Assembly: GCA_964495075.1 (NCBI GenBank)
Contig: CAZBUJ010000005.1
Span: forward strand, 1 to 64,000
DNA length: 64,000 nucleotides
DNA from: JAFGJQ01 sp964495075
GTDB lineage: Bacteria; Planctomycetota; Phycisphaerae; UBA1845
Direction of reading: 5' to 3'
The notes under the pieces were generated by a model, which was not told the origin of the DNA, searched no databases, and saw only the letters and a list, made by a program, of their open reading frames with translations. Shown piece after piece: positions 54,392 to 62,549 of this stretch (its first letter is position 1; every line of letters begins with the position of its first letter). The translations under genes were made by a program, and so were the position numbers.

Positions 54392-56938
54392 ATGTTCAGC
54401 AAGCACGTATTCCGGACCGCCGGCCCGGCCGCCTGGTGGGCGGTCGCAGTGTTGATCTTGGCCACGGTGGCTCACGATGCCCAGGCGCGGAATAATATCC
54501 GGTCGGCGTTTTTTGAGGTGTACCCCGACGCGGTGGGAACGGTCATCGAGACGGTGCCGAGCCAGCCGAACCACTGCGGGGTGTGCCACTACGATTTCAC
54601 CGGCGGCGGACCGCGCAACCTGTACGGGCAGCGCCTGGAAGCCGTCCTGCCGGATTTTCCCAGCAACCCCAGCGGGCGGCGCCAGGCGGTTCGGTCCATC
54701 GAAACCGAGGATCCGGACCTCGACGGATTCAGCACGCTGATCGAGGTGACGGACACCGCCACCTACGACAACACGCCGACGTTTCCCGGATTGACGCCCC
54801 TGGTGATCGACAGCGTGTCGAACGTGGACATCACCGAGATCCAGGCGTATCTCGTGCCGAGCAGCGGCGCGGACACCACGCCGCCCGTGGTCACCGTCAT
54901 CGCCCCCAACGGCGGTGAGACGCTGGTGGCGAACACCTCCACCACGGTGCAGTGGACGGCCACCGATGAGGGCGGCATCGCCGGGATCGAACTCTACGTC
55001 TCCGATGACGGGGGCGCGACGTTCATACCGGTGATGCTGAGCCTGCCGCACACCGGCAGCTTCACCTGGTTTCCGGCGAACCGGCCGACCACCCAGGCCA
55101 TCTTCCGCGTGGTGGCGATCGACAACGCCTTCAACCGCGGCCAGGACGACAGCGACGACGTGTTCACCATCGAGTCGCCGCCCGGCGGGCTCGTGCCGAC
55201 CACGCTCCGCGATTTCGACATGCCGGGCAGCCAACCGTTCGAGGCGGGAACGCTCAACTCCCCCACCGCGTGTGCCCCCTGCCACGGCAATTACAATCCG
55301 GATGTCGAGCCCTATTTCAACTGGCAGGGCAGCATGATGGCCCACGCGTCGCGGGACATTCTGTTCGAGGCGTGCCTGGCGGTGGCGAACCAGGACGCGC
55401 CGGACGCCGGCGACGTCTGTCTGCGGTGTCACATCTCACGCGGCTGGTTGCGGGGGCGGTCCGTGCCGACCGACGGCACCCAGATGCTGCCGGAGGACAT
55501 GATGGGGGTCTCGTGTGACCTGTGCCACCGCCTGGTGGACCCGATCTACGATCCGGCGAACCCGGCCGAGGACGTGGCGATCCTGGCCGCGCTCCGGATG
55601 CCGCCGTCCGGCTTCGGCAACGGGATGGCCGTCGTGGATCCGACCGGCGCCCGCCGCGGACCGTTCGTGGATGCCACGGGTGGGCATCCCATTCTCGTCT
55701 CCCCCTTCCACCGGGAAGCCGCCCTGTGCGGCACGTGTCACGACGTGAGTAATCCGGCGTTTTCGAAGGACGAGGAGTCCGGCAGCTATCCGCCCAACGA
55801 ACTGGACCACGTGGCCGACGACTTCGCGGCGGATCACCTGATGCCCATCGAGCGCACCTACAGCGAGTGGCTGCACAGCGAGTACAACTCGGCGGAGGGC
55901 GTGTACGCGCCGCAGTTCGGCGGCAACCGGGACTTCGTATCCACGTGCCAGCACTGTCACATGCGGGCCGTTACCGGGCAGGGCTGCAACTTCGGGTCGC
56001 CGCCGACCCGCGACGACCTGCCGCTTCACGACATGACGGGCGGCAGCACGTGGCTGGCCGGCCTGCTGTCGTCGATGTACCCGGACGACGTGAACGAGGC
56101 CGCTCTCCAGGCCGGCATCGATCGGGCCCGCTACATGCTCCAGAACGCGGCCACCATGGACGTCGTGCAGGAGGGGCGGCAGCTCAAGGTGACGGTCACC
56201 AACGACACCGGCCACAAGCTGCCCACCGGCTACCCCGAGGGGCGCCGCATGTGGCTCAACGTCCGATTCTATGACGCCGCGATGGCACTGATCCACGAGT
56301 CCGGAGCGTACGACGCCGAGACCGGTGTGCTGAGCCACGACGAGGACGCCAAGATCTACGAGGTCAAGCCGGGACTGGATACCGACGTGGGAGGGATCAT
56401 CGGCGAGGACGCCGGCCCCTCCTTCCACTTCGTGCTCAACAACAAGGTCTACAAGGACAACCGGATTCCGCCCCGCGGATTCACCAACGCCGCGTTCGCC
56501 GAGTTCGGTGGTGCGCCGGTCGGGCACAGCTACGAAGACGGGCAGTACTGGGACGACACGTTCTACCCCATCCCGAGTGATGCCGCGTCGGTCGAGGTTA
56601 CGCTCTACTACCAGAGCACGAGCAAGGAGTACGTCGAATTCCTGCGCGACGAGAACACCACGAACTCCACGGGGCAGGACCTCTACGACCTGTGGACCAA
56701 CAACGGCAAGTCCCCGCCCGAGCTGATGCGCCAGGCGCAGCTCGCCGTCGAGCCGCCGCTGCCGGGCGACTACAACGGCGACGGCGTGGTCGACCTGGCC
56801 GACTACGCGTACTGGGACGGCTGCATGACCGGCCCGGACAACGGCCCGTACCCGCCGGACTGCGAGACGTTTGATTTTGACGAGGACGGCGACGTGGACG
56901 CGAAGGACTTCGGCGGGTTCCAGGCGAGCATCGAATAG
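54392..56938 (+). CDS. Six-haem c-type cytochrome with Ig-like and dockerin-like domains
   Basis: An 848-residue exported protein; ATG 54392 has AAAGGG 8 bases upstream. Signal peptide about 1-33 (WWAVAVLILATVAHDAQA). Six CxxCH haem sites occur at 62-66 (CGVCH), 294-298 (CAPCH), 343-347 (CLRCH), 375-379 (CDLCH), 446-450 (CGTCH) and 519-523 (CQHCH). Between the first two lies an Ig/fibronectin-like region (PPVVTVIAPNGGETL, about 164-265). After the haem part comes a beta domain. The C-terminus (about 790-848) has paired D-x-D/N-x-D loops (DYNGDGVVDLADY, DFDEDGDVDAKDF) typical of dockerin-like calcium modules. It probably passes electrons outside the cytoplasm while bound to a surface scaffold. 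No oxidoreductase partner is adjacent. Confidence 0.9.
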   Translation: MFSKHVFRTAGPAAWWAVAVLILATVAHDAQARNNIRSAFFEVYPDAVGTVIETVPSQPNHCGVCHYDFTGGGPRNLYGQRLEAVLPDFPSNPSGRRQAVRSIETEDPDLDGFSTLIEVTDTATYDNTPTFPGLTPLVIDSVSNVDITEIQAYLVPSSGADTTPPVVTVIAPNGGETLVANTSTTVQWTATDEGGIAGIELYVSDDGGATFIPVMLSLPHTGSFTWFPANRPTTQAIFRVVAIDNAFNRGQDDSDDVFTIESPPGGLVPTTLRDFDMPGSQPFEAGTLNSPTACAPCHGNYNPDVEPYFNWQGSMMAHASRDILFEACLAVANQDAPDAGDVCLRCHISRGWLRGRSVPTDGTQMLPEDMMGVSCDLCHRLVDPIYDPANPAEDVAILAALRMPPSGFGNGMAVVDPTGARRGPFVDATGGHPILVSPFHREAALCGTCHDVSNPAFSKDEESGSYPPNELDHVADDFAADHLMPIERTYSEWLHSEYNSAEGVYAPQFGGNRDFVSTCQHCHMRAVTGQGCNFGSPPTRDDLPLHDMTGGSTWLAGLLSSMYPDDVNEAALQAGIDRARYMLQNAATMDVVQEGRQLKVTVTNDTGHKLPTGYPEGRRMWLNVRFYDAAMALIHESGAYDAETGVLSHDEDAKIYEVKPGLDTDVGGIIGEDAGPSFHFVLNNKVYKDNRIPPRGFTNAAFAEFGGAPVGHSYEDGQYWDDTFYPIPSDAASVEVTLYYQSTSKEYVEFLRDENTTNSTGQDLYDLWTNNGKSPPELMRQAQLAVEPPLPGDYNGDGVVDLADYAYWDGCMTGPDNGPYPPDCETFDFDEDGDVDAKDFGGFQASIE

Positions 56939-56955
56939 CGAAGAGCGAATAGCGG
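56937..56955 (+). repeat. Copy of a short dispersed GCGAAGAGCGAA repeat
   Basis: AGCGAAGAGCGAATAGCGG starts at the stop codon of the six-haem cytochrome gene. Related copies begin at other stop codons (53233-53248 and 15231-15240). Such tandem GCGAAT/GCGAAG units are dispersed in intergenic sequence; the role is unknown. Confidence 0.55.
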
Positions 56956-57159
56956 AAAGGGACGCTGGGGACGGCGGAGTCGTCGCCCCGCGTCATCCCC
57001 CGCCCAGTCGGCGGCTGCGTTACGGGTTCGATCGACGGGGCACGCCGCGCGCACGCCCGGCGAGTTGCGGCACATCGAGGAACGCCCGTCAACCTGGCAG
57101 GCCGGGGGACCGGCGATTTGCCATACTCCGCGAGTGGGCCGCATCGATACGCGGGAGCG

Positions 57160-57566
57160 GGCGGTGGCCGAAGCCTCGGCTGCAACATCGGGCTGCCGGA
57201 GGAGCAGGGCCCCAACCCGTAACTGGACCATTTCGTCGAGTTCAATCACTGCTTCGTGCGCAAGGTGATGCTGGTCAAGTTTTCCTGTGCCTGCATCGTG
57301 ATGCCCGGCGGTTGCGGTACGCTGGACGAGGTCTTCGAGACGCTCGCCCTCATGCAGACGGAGAAGATCGAGAACTTCCCCGTCATCGCGATGGGCTCGG
57401 AGTTCTGGAACCCGCTGGATGAGTCCGTGAACAAATCGCTCCTGAAGGAAGAGACCGTCAGCCCGTCGGAGCTCGAGCTGTTCCAGCCAACGGACTCGCC
57501 GCAGGAGGCGGTCCGCATCATCCGCTCATCCGCGAGTACCTGAAACGCCAGCCGGGCCGCGGGTAA
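57160..57566 (+). pseudogene. Decayed LOG-family (lysine decarboxylase-like, cytokinin-riboside hydrolase-like) gene
   Basis: One frame reads GCNIGLPEEQGPNP, then TAA (57220-57222) where family members have NPY, then LDHFVEFNHCFVRKVMLVKF and VMPGGCGTLDE, the LOG active-site motif PGGxGTxxE. The sequence continues through FPVIAMGSEFWNPL to QEAVRIIR. At 57518-57533 an 8-base unit TCATCCGC is perfectly duplicated, causing a frameshift and premature stop at 57541. Removing one copy restores REYLKRQPGRG and a natural TAA at 57564. The 5' half is missing or scrambled: a GGP-type loop occurs near 57105 in another frame. Three independent lesions make loss of function likely. LOG enzymes normally hydrolyse nucleoside 5'-monophosphates. 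Confidence 0.8.
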
Positions 57567-57576
57567 GGACGGCCCA

Positions 57577-58545
57577 TCACTTCGGGGGATCACCACGCCC
57601 GCGAACGACGGGGTCGGTGCCGAGCCCGGTCCAGAACCGGTTGTCGGCGGCGGAGCGCTCGCCGAGGCCCGGGACAACCGTCCCGTCCGATCCGACGTCG
57701 TACCCCAACTTGCGGAGGGTCATGCGGTCGGCGTGCCCGTCCGTGTAGGCGACCACCGCCTGGCCCCGGTGGCGGGCGTCGGCCGGGGAATGGGCGATCG
57801 CCCCGTCGTCCGGTACGGACGGACCGAAGCGGTCGGCCCCGTGCTCGGTGGCCAGTCGGGGCGGATCGAGGGTGTACGAATGGGCACCGTGGGGCGTGTC
57901 CCCGCCGCGACTGTCGGCCAGCAGCACGGTCGCCCCGGGCGAACGGATCCGGGACTCGCGGACGGGGAAGTTCACGTAGGCCTTACCCGAGCCGACGTCC
58001 AGTGTACGCGAGTTGCCCAGGTACTGGTAGTTGTAGCCGTAAGCGCCGTTGCGGATGTCGCGGGCGTACGCGCCCTGCAGGCTCGGGCACAGGAAGTAGT
58101 CGTTTGTCGCGAGGCGGCCCACGGGGTTGCCTTCCTCGTCCAAGGAACCGTCCCCGAACCGTCCGTCCGGGAGATAGGCGAACTGACCGGGATTGATGAC
58201 GGCCCCGGTGCCGGTGCTCAGGAACCACTGCCAGCGCGGCTTCTCGCGCCGGTACTGGTTCACGAAGACGTCTCCGCCGTCCGGATCGGCTGTCTTCAGG
58301 CGAAAGGGAAAGTACCGCCCGTCGTTCTCGGTGAGGTAGATCACCGATGAGACGGCCAGCCGCCGCAGATTGGATTGGCATTGCGCCGCCTTGGCCGCAT
58401 CCCGCGCCGCGCGCAACGACGGCAACAGGATGGATATCAGCAGGGCGATGATCGAGACGACAACGAGTAATTCGATCAGGGTAAAGGCGGGGTAACGCGT
58501 GCGGTTGACCATCGTCCGGCGTCCGTTGCGAAGTGTTGCCATCAT
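57577..58545 (-). CDS. Prepilin-like protein with type II secretion/pilin methylation signal
   Basis: A 322-residue protein. The prepilin signal RYPA/FTLIELLVVVSIIALLI occurs at 17-37, with cleavage expected between Ala20 and Phe21; Ala rather than Gly at -1 is less common. The body is the G-protein-like, beta-rich fold of planctomycete secretion pseudopilins (KAAQCQSNLRRLAVS after the helix, late VVAYTDGHADRMTL). ATG 58545, or the next codon, follows GGGAG. It may form part of a secretion or attachment pseudopilus; many copies per genome are usual in planctomycetes. It is convergent with the LOG pseudogene. Confidence 0.87.
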   Translation of the reverse strand: MMATLRNGRRTMVNRTRYPAFTLIELLVVVSIIALLISILLPSLRAARDAAKAAQCQSNLRRLAVSSVIYLTENDGRYFPFRLKTADPDGGDVFVNQYRREKPRWQWFLSTGTGAVINPGQFAYLPDGRFGDGSLDEEGNPVGRLATNDYFLCPSLQGAYARDIRNGAYGYNYQYLGNSRTLDVGSGKAYVNFPVRESRIRSPGATVLLADSRGGDTPHGAHSYTLDPPRLATEHGADRFGPSVPDDGAIAHSPADARHRGQAVVAYTDGHADRMTLRKLGYDVGSDGTVVPGLGERSAADNRFWTGLGTDPVVRGRGDPPK

Positions 58546-58893
58546 GGGGCTCCCACTACATGAACCATGCGATCAACGCGTTCTGTTCTAAACTAAATCG
58601 TCTGATTGGCAAATCAAACAAAAAGGCATCCCGTAATATTTATGATTGAATACGAGGCGCCCGTTTTCGGCCACGTCGCGGGTGATTCACATTGTGCCGG
58701 GGCCGGGCTGGCCGACTGCGGCGTGGATCGTGGGCGATCCATGGGCGGGTGCGGACGGGCCGGATCGCGGCGGGGAGGCGGCGGATCGGGCGGCGTCAGT
58801 CCGCCGGTTCCATCGGCCGATCCGCCCGGGGCAGCGGGCGTGCCGTGGCCGTACTCCGCGCGGGGGACGGTGCGCTTCGCGATTCGCCAACCG
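58546..58893. other. Intergenic region containing an AT-rich promoter area
   Basis: 348 bases between the prepilin start and the glycogen phosphorylase end. Positions 58580-58650 are strongly AT-rich compared with the rest. The remainder, 58650-58893, is G+C-rich with no feature seen. Confidence 0.35.
58585..58612 (-). promoter_or_regulatory. Predicted promoter of the prepilin-like gene
   Basis: On the minus strand TTGCCA (58612-58607), 16-base spacer, TAGAAC (58590-58585), about 40 bases ahead of the start codon and preceded by AT-rich, UP-element-like sequence. Confidence 0.5.
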
Positions 58894-61392
58894 CTATTCC
58901 AAGGTCACCGGCACCGGCCTGGCGTTCCAGATCTCGTTGGCGTACTCCGCTACGGTGCGATCGCTGGAGAAGTATCCCATGCGGGCCGCGTTCAGGATGG
59001 ACATGCGCGTCCAGGTGTCGGGGTCGCGATAGGTGGCCGACACCTGTTCCTGGCATCGGACGTAGTCGGCGAAGTCGGCGAGCACGAGGAACGGATCGCC
59101 TTCGTGCAGCAACCGATCGATCACCGGCTGGAAGACCCCCGGTTCCTGGCGGGAGAAGTAGTTGTCGCTGATCTGGTCGAGGGCGAGGCGGAGTTCAGGG
59201 ACGGTGTGGTAGTAGTCCATGGGGTTGTAGCCCCCGGCTTTCCGCGCGTCGACTTCGGCAGAGGTCATGCCGAAGATGAAGATGTTCTCCTCGCCGACGC
59301 GCTGGCGGATCTCCACGTTGGCCCCGTCGAGCGTTCCGATGGTCAGCGCCCCATTGAGGGCGAACTTCATGTTGCCGGTACCGGACGCTTCCGTGCCGGC
59401 CAGCGAGATCTGCTCCGACAGTTCGGCGGCGGGGATGATCCACTCGGCGAACGAGACGCGGTAGTTCGGGAGGAAGACCAGCTTGAGTCGACCGCGGATG
59501 TCCGGGTCGTTGTTGATGACGTCGCCGACCGCGGTGACGAGCTTGGTGGTCAGTTTGGCCTGGTAGTACCCCGGGGCCGATTTTCCGCCGATCATGATCG
59601 TCCGCGGGACGGGGTGCGGGTCGGTTCCGGACTTGATCCGGTTGTACAGCACGATGGCGTGCAGCACGTTCAACCACTGTCGTTTGTATTCGTGCAGCCG
59701 TTTGACCTGCACGTCGAACAGGGTGTCGGGGTCGAGTTGGACGTCGTGGTGGTCGCGCACGTAGACCGCCAGCAGTTCTTTTTTGGTGCGTTTGATTTCC
59801 CCCCACTGCTTGCGGAAGTTTGCATCGTCGGCATAGGGGACGAGTTTCGCCAACTGGGAGAGGTCGGTGATCCAGCCGTCGCCGATGGCGTCCATGATCA
59901 GGTAGGCGAGCAGCGAATTGCACTTCACCAGCCAGCGTCGGGGCGTGATTCCGTTGGTCTTGGCGTTGATGCGATCCGGGTAGTACTCGTGGAAGTCGCG
60001 CAGCACCGAGTCCTTCAGCAACTGCGTGTGCATCGCCGACACGCCGTTCACCGAGTGGCTGCCCACGATGGCCAGGTTGGCCATCCGGACCTTCTTCTCG
60101 TACCCCTCTTCGATCAGCGACATTCGCTGGATGCGCGGTATGTCACCCGGGTAGCGATTCGACACGTCGCCCAGGAACCGTTGGTTGATCTCGTAGATGA
60201 TCTCCATGTGACGGGGCAGCAGGTTCTGCAGCATCTCCACCCGCCACTTTTCCAGGGCCTCGGGCATCACGGTGTGGTTGGTGTAGGCCATCGTGCGGAC
60301 GGTGATGTCCCAGGCCTCGTCCCAGCCGACGCCTTCCAGGTCCAACAGGATGCGGATCAGTTCAGGGACGGCCAGGGCGGGGTGCGTGTCGTTGAGCTGG
60401 ATGGCGGCGCGGTCGGGCAGCAGGCGCCAGTCGCTGTGCTGCTTTTTGAAGCGATGAACGATGTCCTGGAGAGACGCCGACACCAGCAGGTATTCCTGCT
60501 TGAGCCGCAGTTCGCGCCCGGCGTGGAAGTCGTCCTTGGGGTAGAGGACCTTGGAGATGTTCTCGGATTGCAGCTTGTCCTGGCACGCGCGGATGTAGTC
60601 GCCGTGATTGAAGTAGTCGAGCTCGAAGTCGCGGGTCGATCGCGCGGAAAACAGACGCATCGTGTTGACCGTGTTGTTGTTGTAACCGGGGATGGGCGTG
60701 TCGTACGGCATGGCCATCACGTCCTGGGTGTCCACCCAGCGGGCCCGTGGACGGCCCTCGGCGTCGGTGTAATGCTCGACGCGCCCGTGGTATTGGACGC
60801 GGAAGGTGTGTTCCGGCCGGGCGATTTCCCACGGGTTGCCGAGGCGGAGCCAGTCGTCCGGCTCTTCGATCTGGTAGCCGTTTTCGATGCGCTGGTGGAA
60901 CATCCCGTAGTTGTAGCGGATGCCGTAGCCGTAGCCGGGCAACTGGAGCGTCGCCATCGAATCGAGGAAGCACGCGGCGAGGCGGCCCAGTCCGCCGTTG
61001 CCCAGGGCCGCGTCTTCTTCGAGTTCGCGGAGGTCTTCCAGGTCGTAGCCGGCCTCCTGCAGGGCGTCGTAGCACGCGTTGTACAGATTGAGGTTGACCA
61101 GGCTGTTGCCCAGCGTGCGCCCGATCAGGAATTCGAGCGACAGGTAGTACACGCGCTTGATGTCCGGCTGCCGGTAATACGCGTTGCGGGTCGCGATCCA
61201 GCGGTCGATGAGCCGGTCGCGGACGGTCATGGCCAGGGCCATGTAGCGGTCATTCTGGGTAGCGTAGCCGGGCACCTTGGCCTGGGTGAACGCGATGTGG
61301 TTGATGAACGAGCGCTTCAGGGACTCCACGTCCCCGCCGCGGCGCGGATCGCGGGTCTTTTCCGGCATTTGCTTGCTGTCAGCGATGGTCAC
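58894..61392 (-). CDS. glgP: Glycogen phosphorylase
   Basis: An 832-residue GT35 enzyme that releases glucose 1-phosphate from glycogen or maltodextrin using pyridoxal phosphate. Conserved text is complete: YLSLEFLIGRTLGNSL, EEDAALGNGGLGRLAACFLDS (quoted here as its core LGNGGLGRLA), LNDTHPALAVPELIR, KTNGITPRRWL, VKRLHEYKRQ, and the PLP-lysine region EASGTGNMKFALNGAL with the following TIGTLDGANVEI. Its GTG start at 61392 has GGGAG 9 bases upstream. It follows two STAS genes on the same strand at 161 bases. Its product can feed the phosphohexomutase family encoded elsewhere in this window. Confidence 0.97.
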   Translation of the reverse strand: MTIADSKQMPEKTRDPRRGGDVESLKRSFINHIAFTQAKVPGYATQNDRYMALAMTVRDRLIDRWIATRNAYYRQPDIKRVYYLSLEFLIGRTLGNSLVNLNLYNACYDALQEAGYDLEDLRELEEDAALGNGGLGRLAACFLDSMATLQLPGYGYGIRYNYGMFHQRIENGYQIEEPDDWLRLGNPWEIARPEHTFRVQYHGRVEHYTDAEGRPRARWVDTQDVMAMPYDTPIPGYNNNTVNTMRLFSARSTRDFELDYFNHGDYIRACQDKLQSENISKVLYPKDDFHAGRELRLKQEYLLVSASLQDIVHRFKKQHSDWRLLPDRAAIQLNDTHPALAVPELIRILLDLEGVGWDEAWDITVRTMAYTNHTVMPEALEKWRVEMLQNLLPRHMEIIYEINQRFLGDVSNRYPGDIPRIQRMSLIEEGYEKKVRMANLAIVGSHSVNGVSAMHTQLLKDSVLRDFHEYYPDRINAKTNGITPRRWLVKCNSLLAYLIMDAIGDGWITDLSQLAKLVPYADDANFRKQWGEIKRTKKELLAVYVRDHHDVQLDPDTLFDVQVKRLHEYKRQWLNVLHAIVLYNRIKSGTDPHPVPRTIMIGGKSAPGYYQAKLTTKLVTAVGDVINNDPDIRGRLKLVFLPNYRVSFAEWIIPAAELSEQISLAGTEASGTGNMKFALNGALTIGTLDGANVEIRQRVGEENIFIFGMTSAEVDARKAGGYNPMDYYHTVPELRLALDQISDNYFSRQEPGVFQPVIDRLLHEGDPFLVLADFADYVRCQEQVSATYRDPDTWTRMSILNAARMGYFSSDRTVAEYANEIWNARPVPVTLE

Positions 61393-61553
61393 TGCGCTTG
61401 CTCCCGCTTACGTGCAGCGCGGCCCGGAGATGCCGGCCGCGCGGACTCCATTCCCGCAGGGCCGATCGATTTCGGCCCTCGTCCAATCCCCGACCATACG
61501 ATGCCCGACCGCGCGTGACCCGGACGCGCGGTAACCCGGGGTGGGACCCTCAC

Positions 61554-61919
61554 TCACGCGACGATGACGCCGAGCTTCTTCAGCCCGTCGTCTTCGTCAT
61601 CGGCGAAGGTGAACAGCTTGGTCAGGGACGTCACCTTGAACAGCTTCTTCAAGTCCTTGCTGACGCCACACAAAACCAGCGAGCCCTTGGCTTCCTCCGT
61701 CTTCTTCCGCAGCACCAGCAGGATCGACAGGGCCGCCGACGACAGGTGCACGACCTTGCTCAAGTCGAGTGCAATCAGACGCCGGTACTGCTTGTCCACC
61801 AGCGTATTCAGCTCTTTGCCCAACTGCTCGATCTCATAGGCATCCACGAGCGAACTGTCTTCCAGCGTGACGACGGTTGCCTCCTTGATCGTCTGGACTA
61901 CCATTCGGGCTTTGGCCAT
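61554..61919 (-). CDS. STAS-domain protein (anti-sigma-antagonist-like)
   Basis: A 121-residue STAS protein. The characteristic loop LDLSKVVHLSSAALSILL includes the Ser that is phosphorylated in SpoIIAA-type antagonists (second Ser of LSSAAL). ATG 61919 is preceded by GAGAGGTG. It is a near neighbour and paralogue of the next gene (spacing 36 bases). It probably binds an anti-sigma/kinase partner encoded elsewhere; no HATPase-type partner is adjacent. Confidence 0.92.
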   Translation of the reverse strand: MAKARMVVQTIKEATVVTLEDSSLVDAYEIEQLGKELNTLVDKQYRRLIALDLSKVVHLSSAALSILLVLRKKTEEAKGSLVLCGVSKDLKKLFKVTSLTKLFTFADDEDDGLKKLGVIVA

Positions 61920-61955
61920 GCTGCACCTCTCCGACTCACCTCATGCGGCTCAACG

Positions 61956-62327
61956 TCACGGTGTCGTCTCGCCGCGTTCCAGCTTTCTCACACCGTCCTC
62001 CACCGTGTCCGCGAACACAAACAGCTTGTGCAGGGAAGTGACCTTGAACAGTTTCTCGAGATTGGGGGTGATGCCACTCAGGGCGATGGCCCCACCCTTC
62101 TCCTCCATCTTCTTGCGGATCGACAGCATCGCGGTCAGCGCGGCGGACGACATATAGGTCACTTTGCTCAGATCCACGACCAGCATCCCGTGCCCCTGGG
62201 CGTCCATCAGGTCGCCGAAATCCTTGGCCAACCGCTCGATCGCCACGGGTCCGACGAGGAAGCTGTCGTCCAGCGTCACCACGGTGGCCTGACCCACCGT
62301 CTCCGCCGCCAATCGGTTCTCAGCCAT
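61956..62327 (-). CDS. STAS-domain protein (anti-sigma-antagonist-like), paralogue
   Basis: A 123-residue STAS protein. The active loop is VDLSKVTYMSSAALTAML with the phosphorylatable Ser. ATG 62327 (MAENRLAAETVGQ) has GGAGCG 9 bases upstream. It shares with the downstream paralogue the pattern ATVVTL(D/E)DS at the start and LFKVTSL.KLF.FAD near the end, so it is a recent tandem duplicate. First gene of the STAS-STAS-glgP series. Confidence 0.92.
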   Translation of the reverse strand: MAENRLAAETVGQATVVTLDDSFLVGPVAIERLAKDFGDLMDAQGHGMLVVDLSKVTYMSSAALTAMLSIRKKMEEKGGAIALSGITPNLEKLFKVTSLHKLFVFADTVEDGVRKLERGETTP

Positions 62328-62549
62328 GCTGCATCGCTCCGTTTGTGAGACTCGGCCACGGTGCGGACTCACCCGTCCGCCCGCCGGGCGTGCTCCGTTC
62401 GCCGGCGGTTCCCACGGCGAGACCGACGGCATGGTACCCGAAGGGTAGCGTCAAGTGAATGGCCGCTCACCCACGATTCTCCCCGCCCTTCCCGTTTGCG
62501 CACGCCGTCGGCGCGCTGGGGCCGCCGCGACATCCGCCGCTCCGTGCAT

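Noticed and set aside
57000..57040. GGTTCGATC resembling a tRNA T-loop
   Set aside because: No acceptor or anticodon stems can be folded around it; no tRNA is present.
58606..61518. 970-codon plus-strand open frame opposite glycogen phosphorylase
   Set aside because: It is the antisense shadow of a clear 832-residue enzyme; high G+C makes such long antisense frames common and its composition is Val/Gly/Asp/His-rich with no family.
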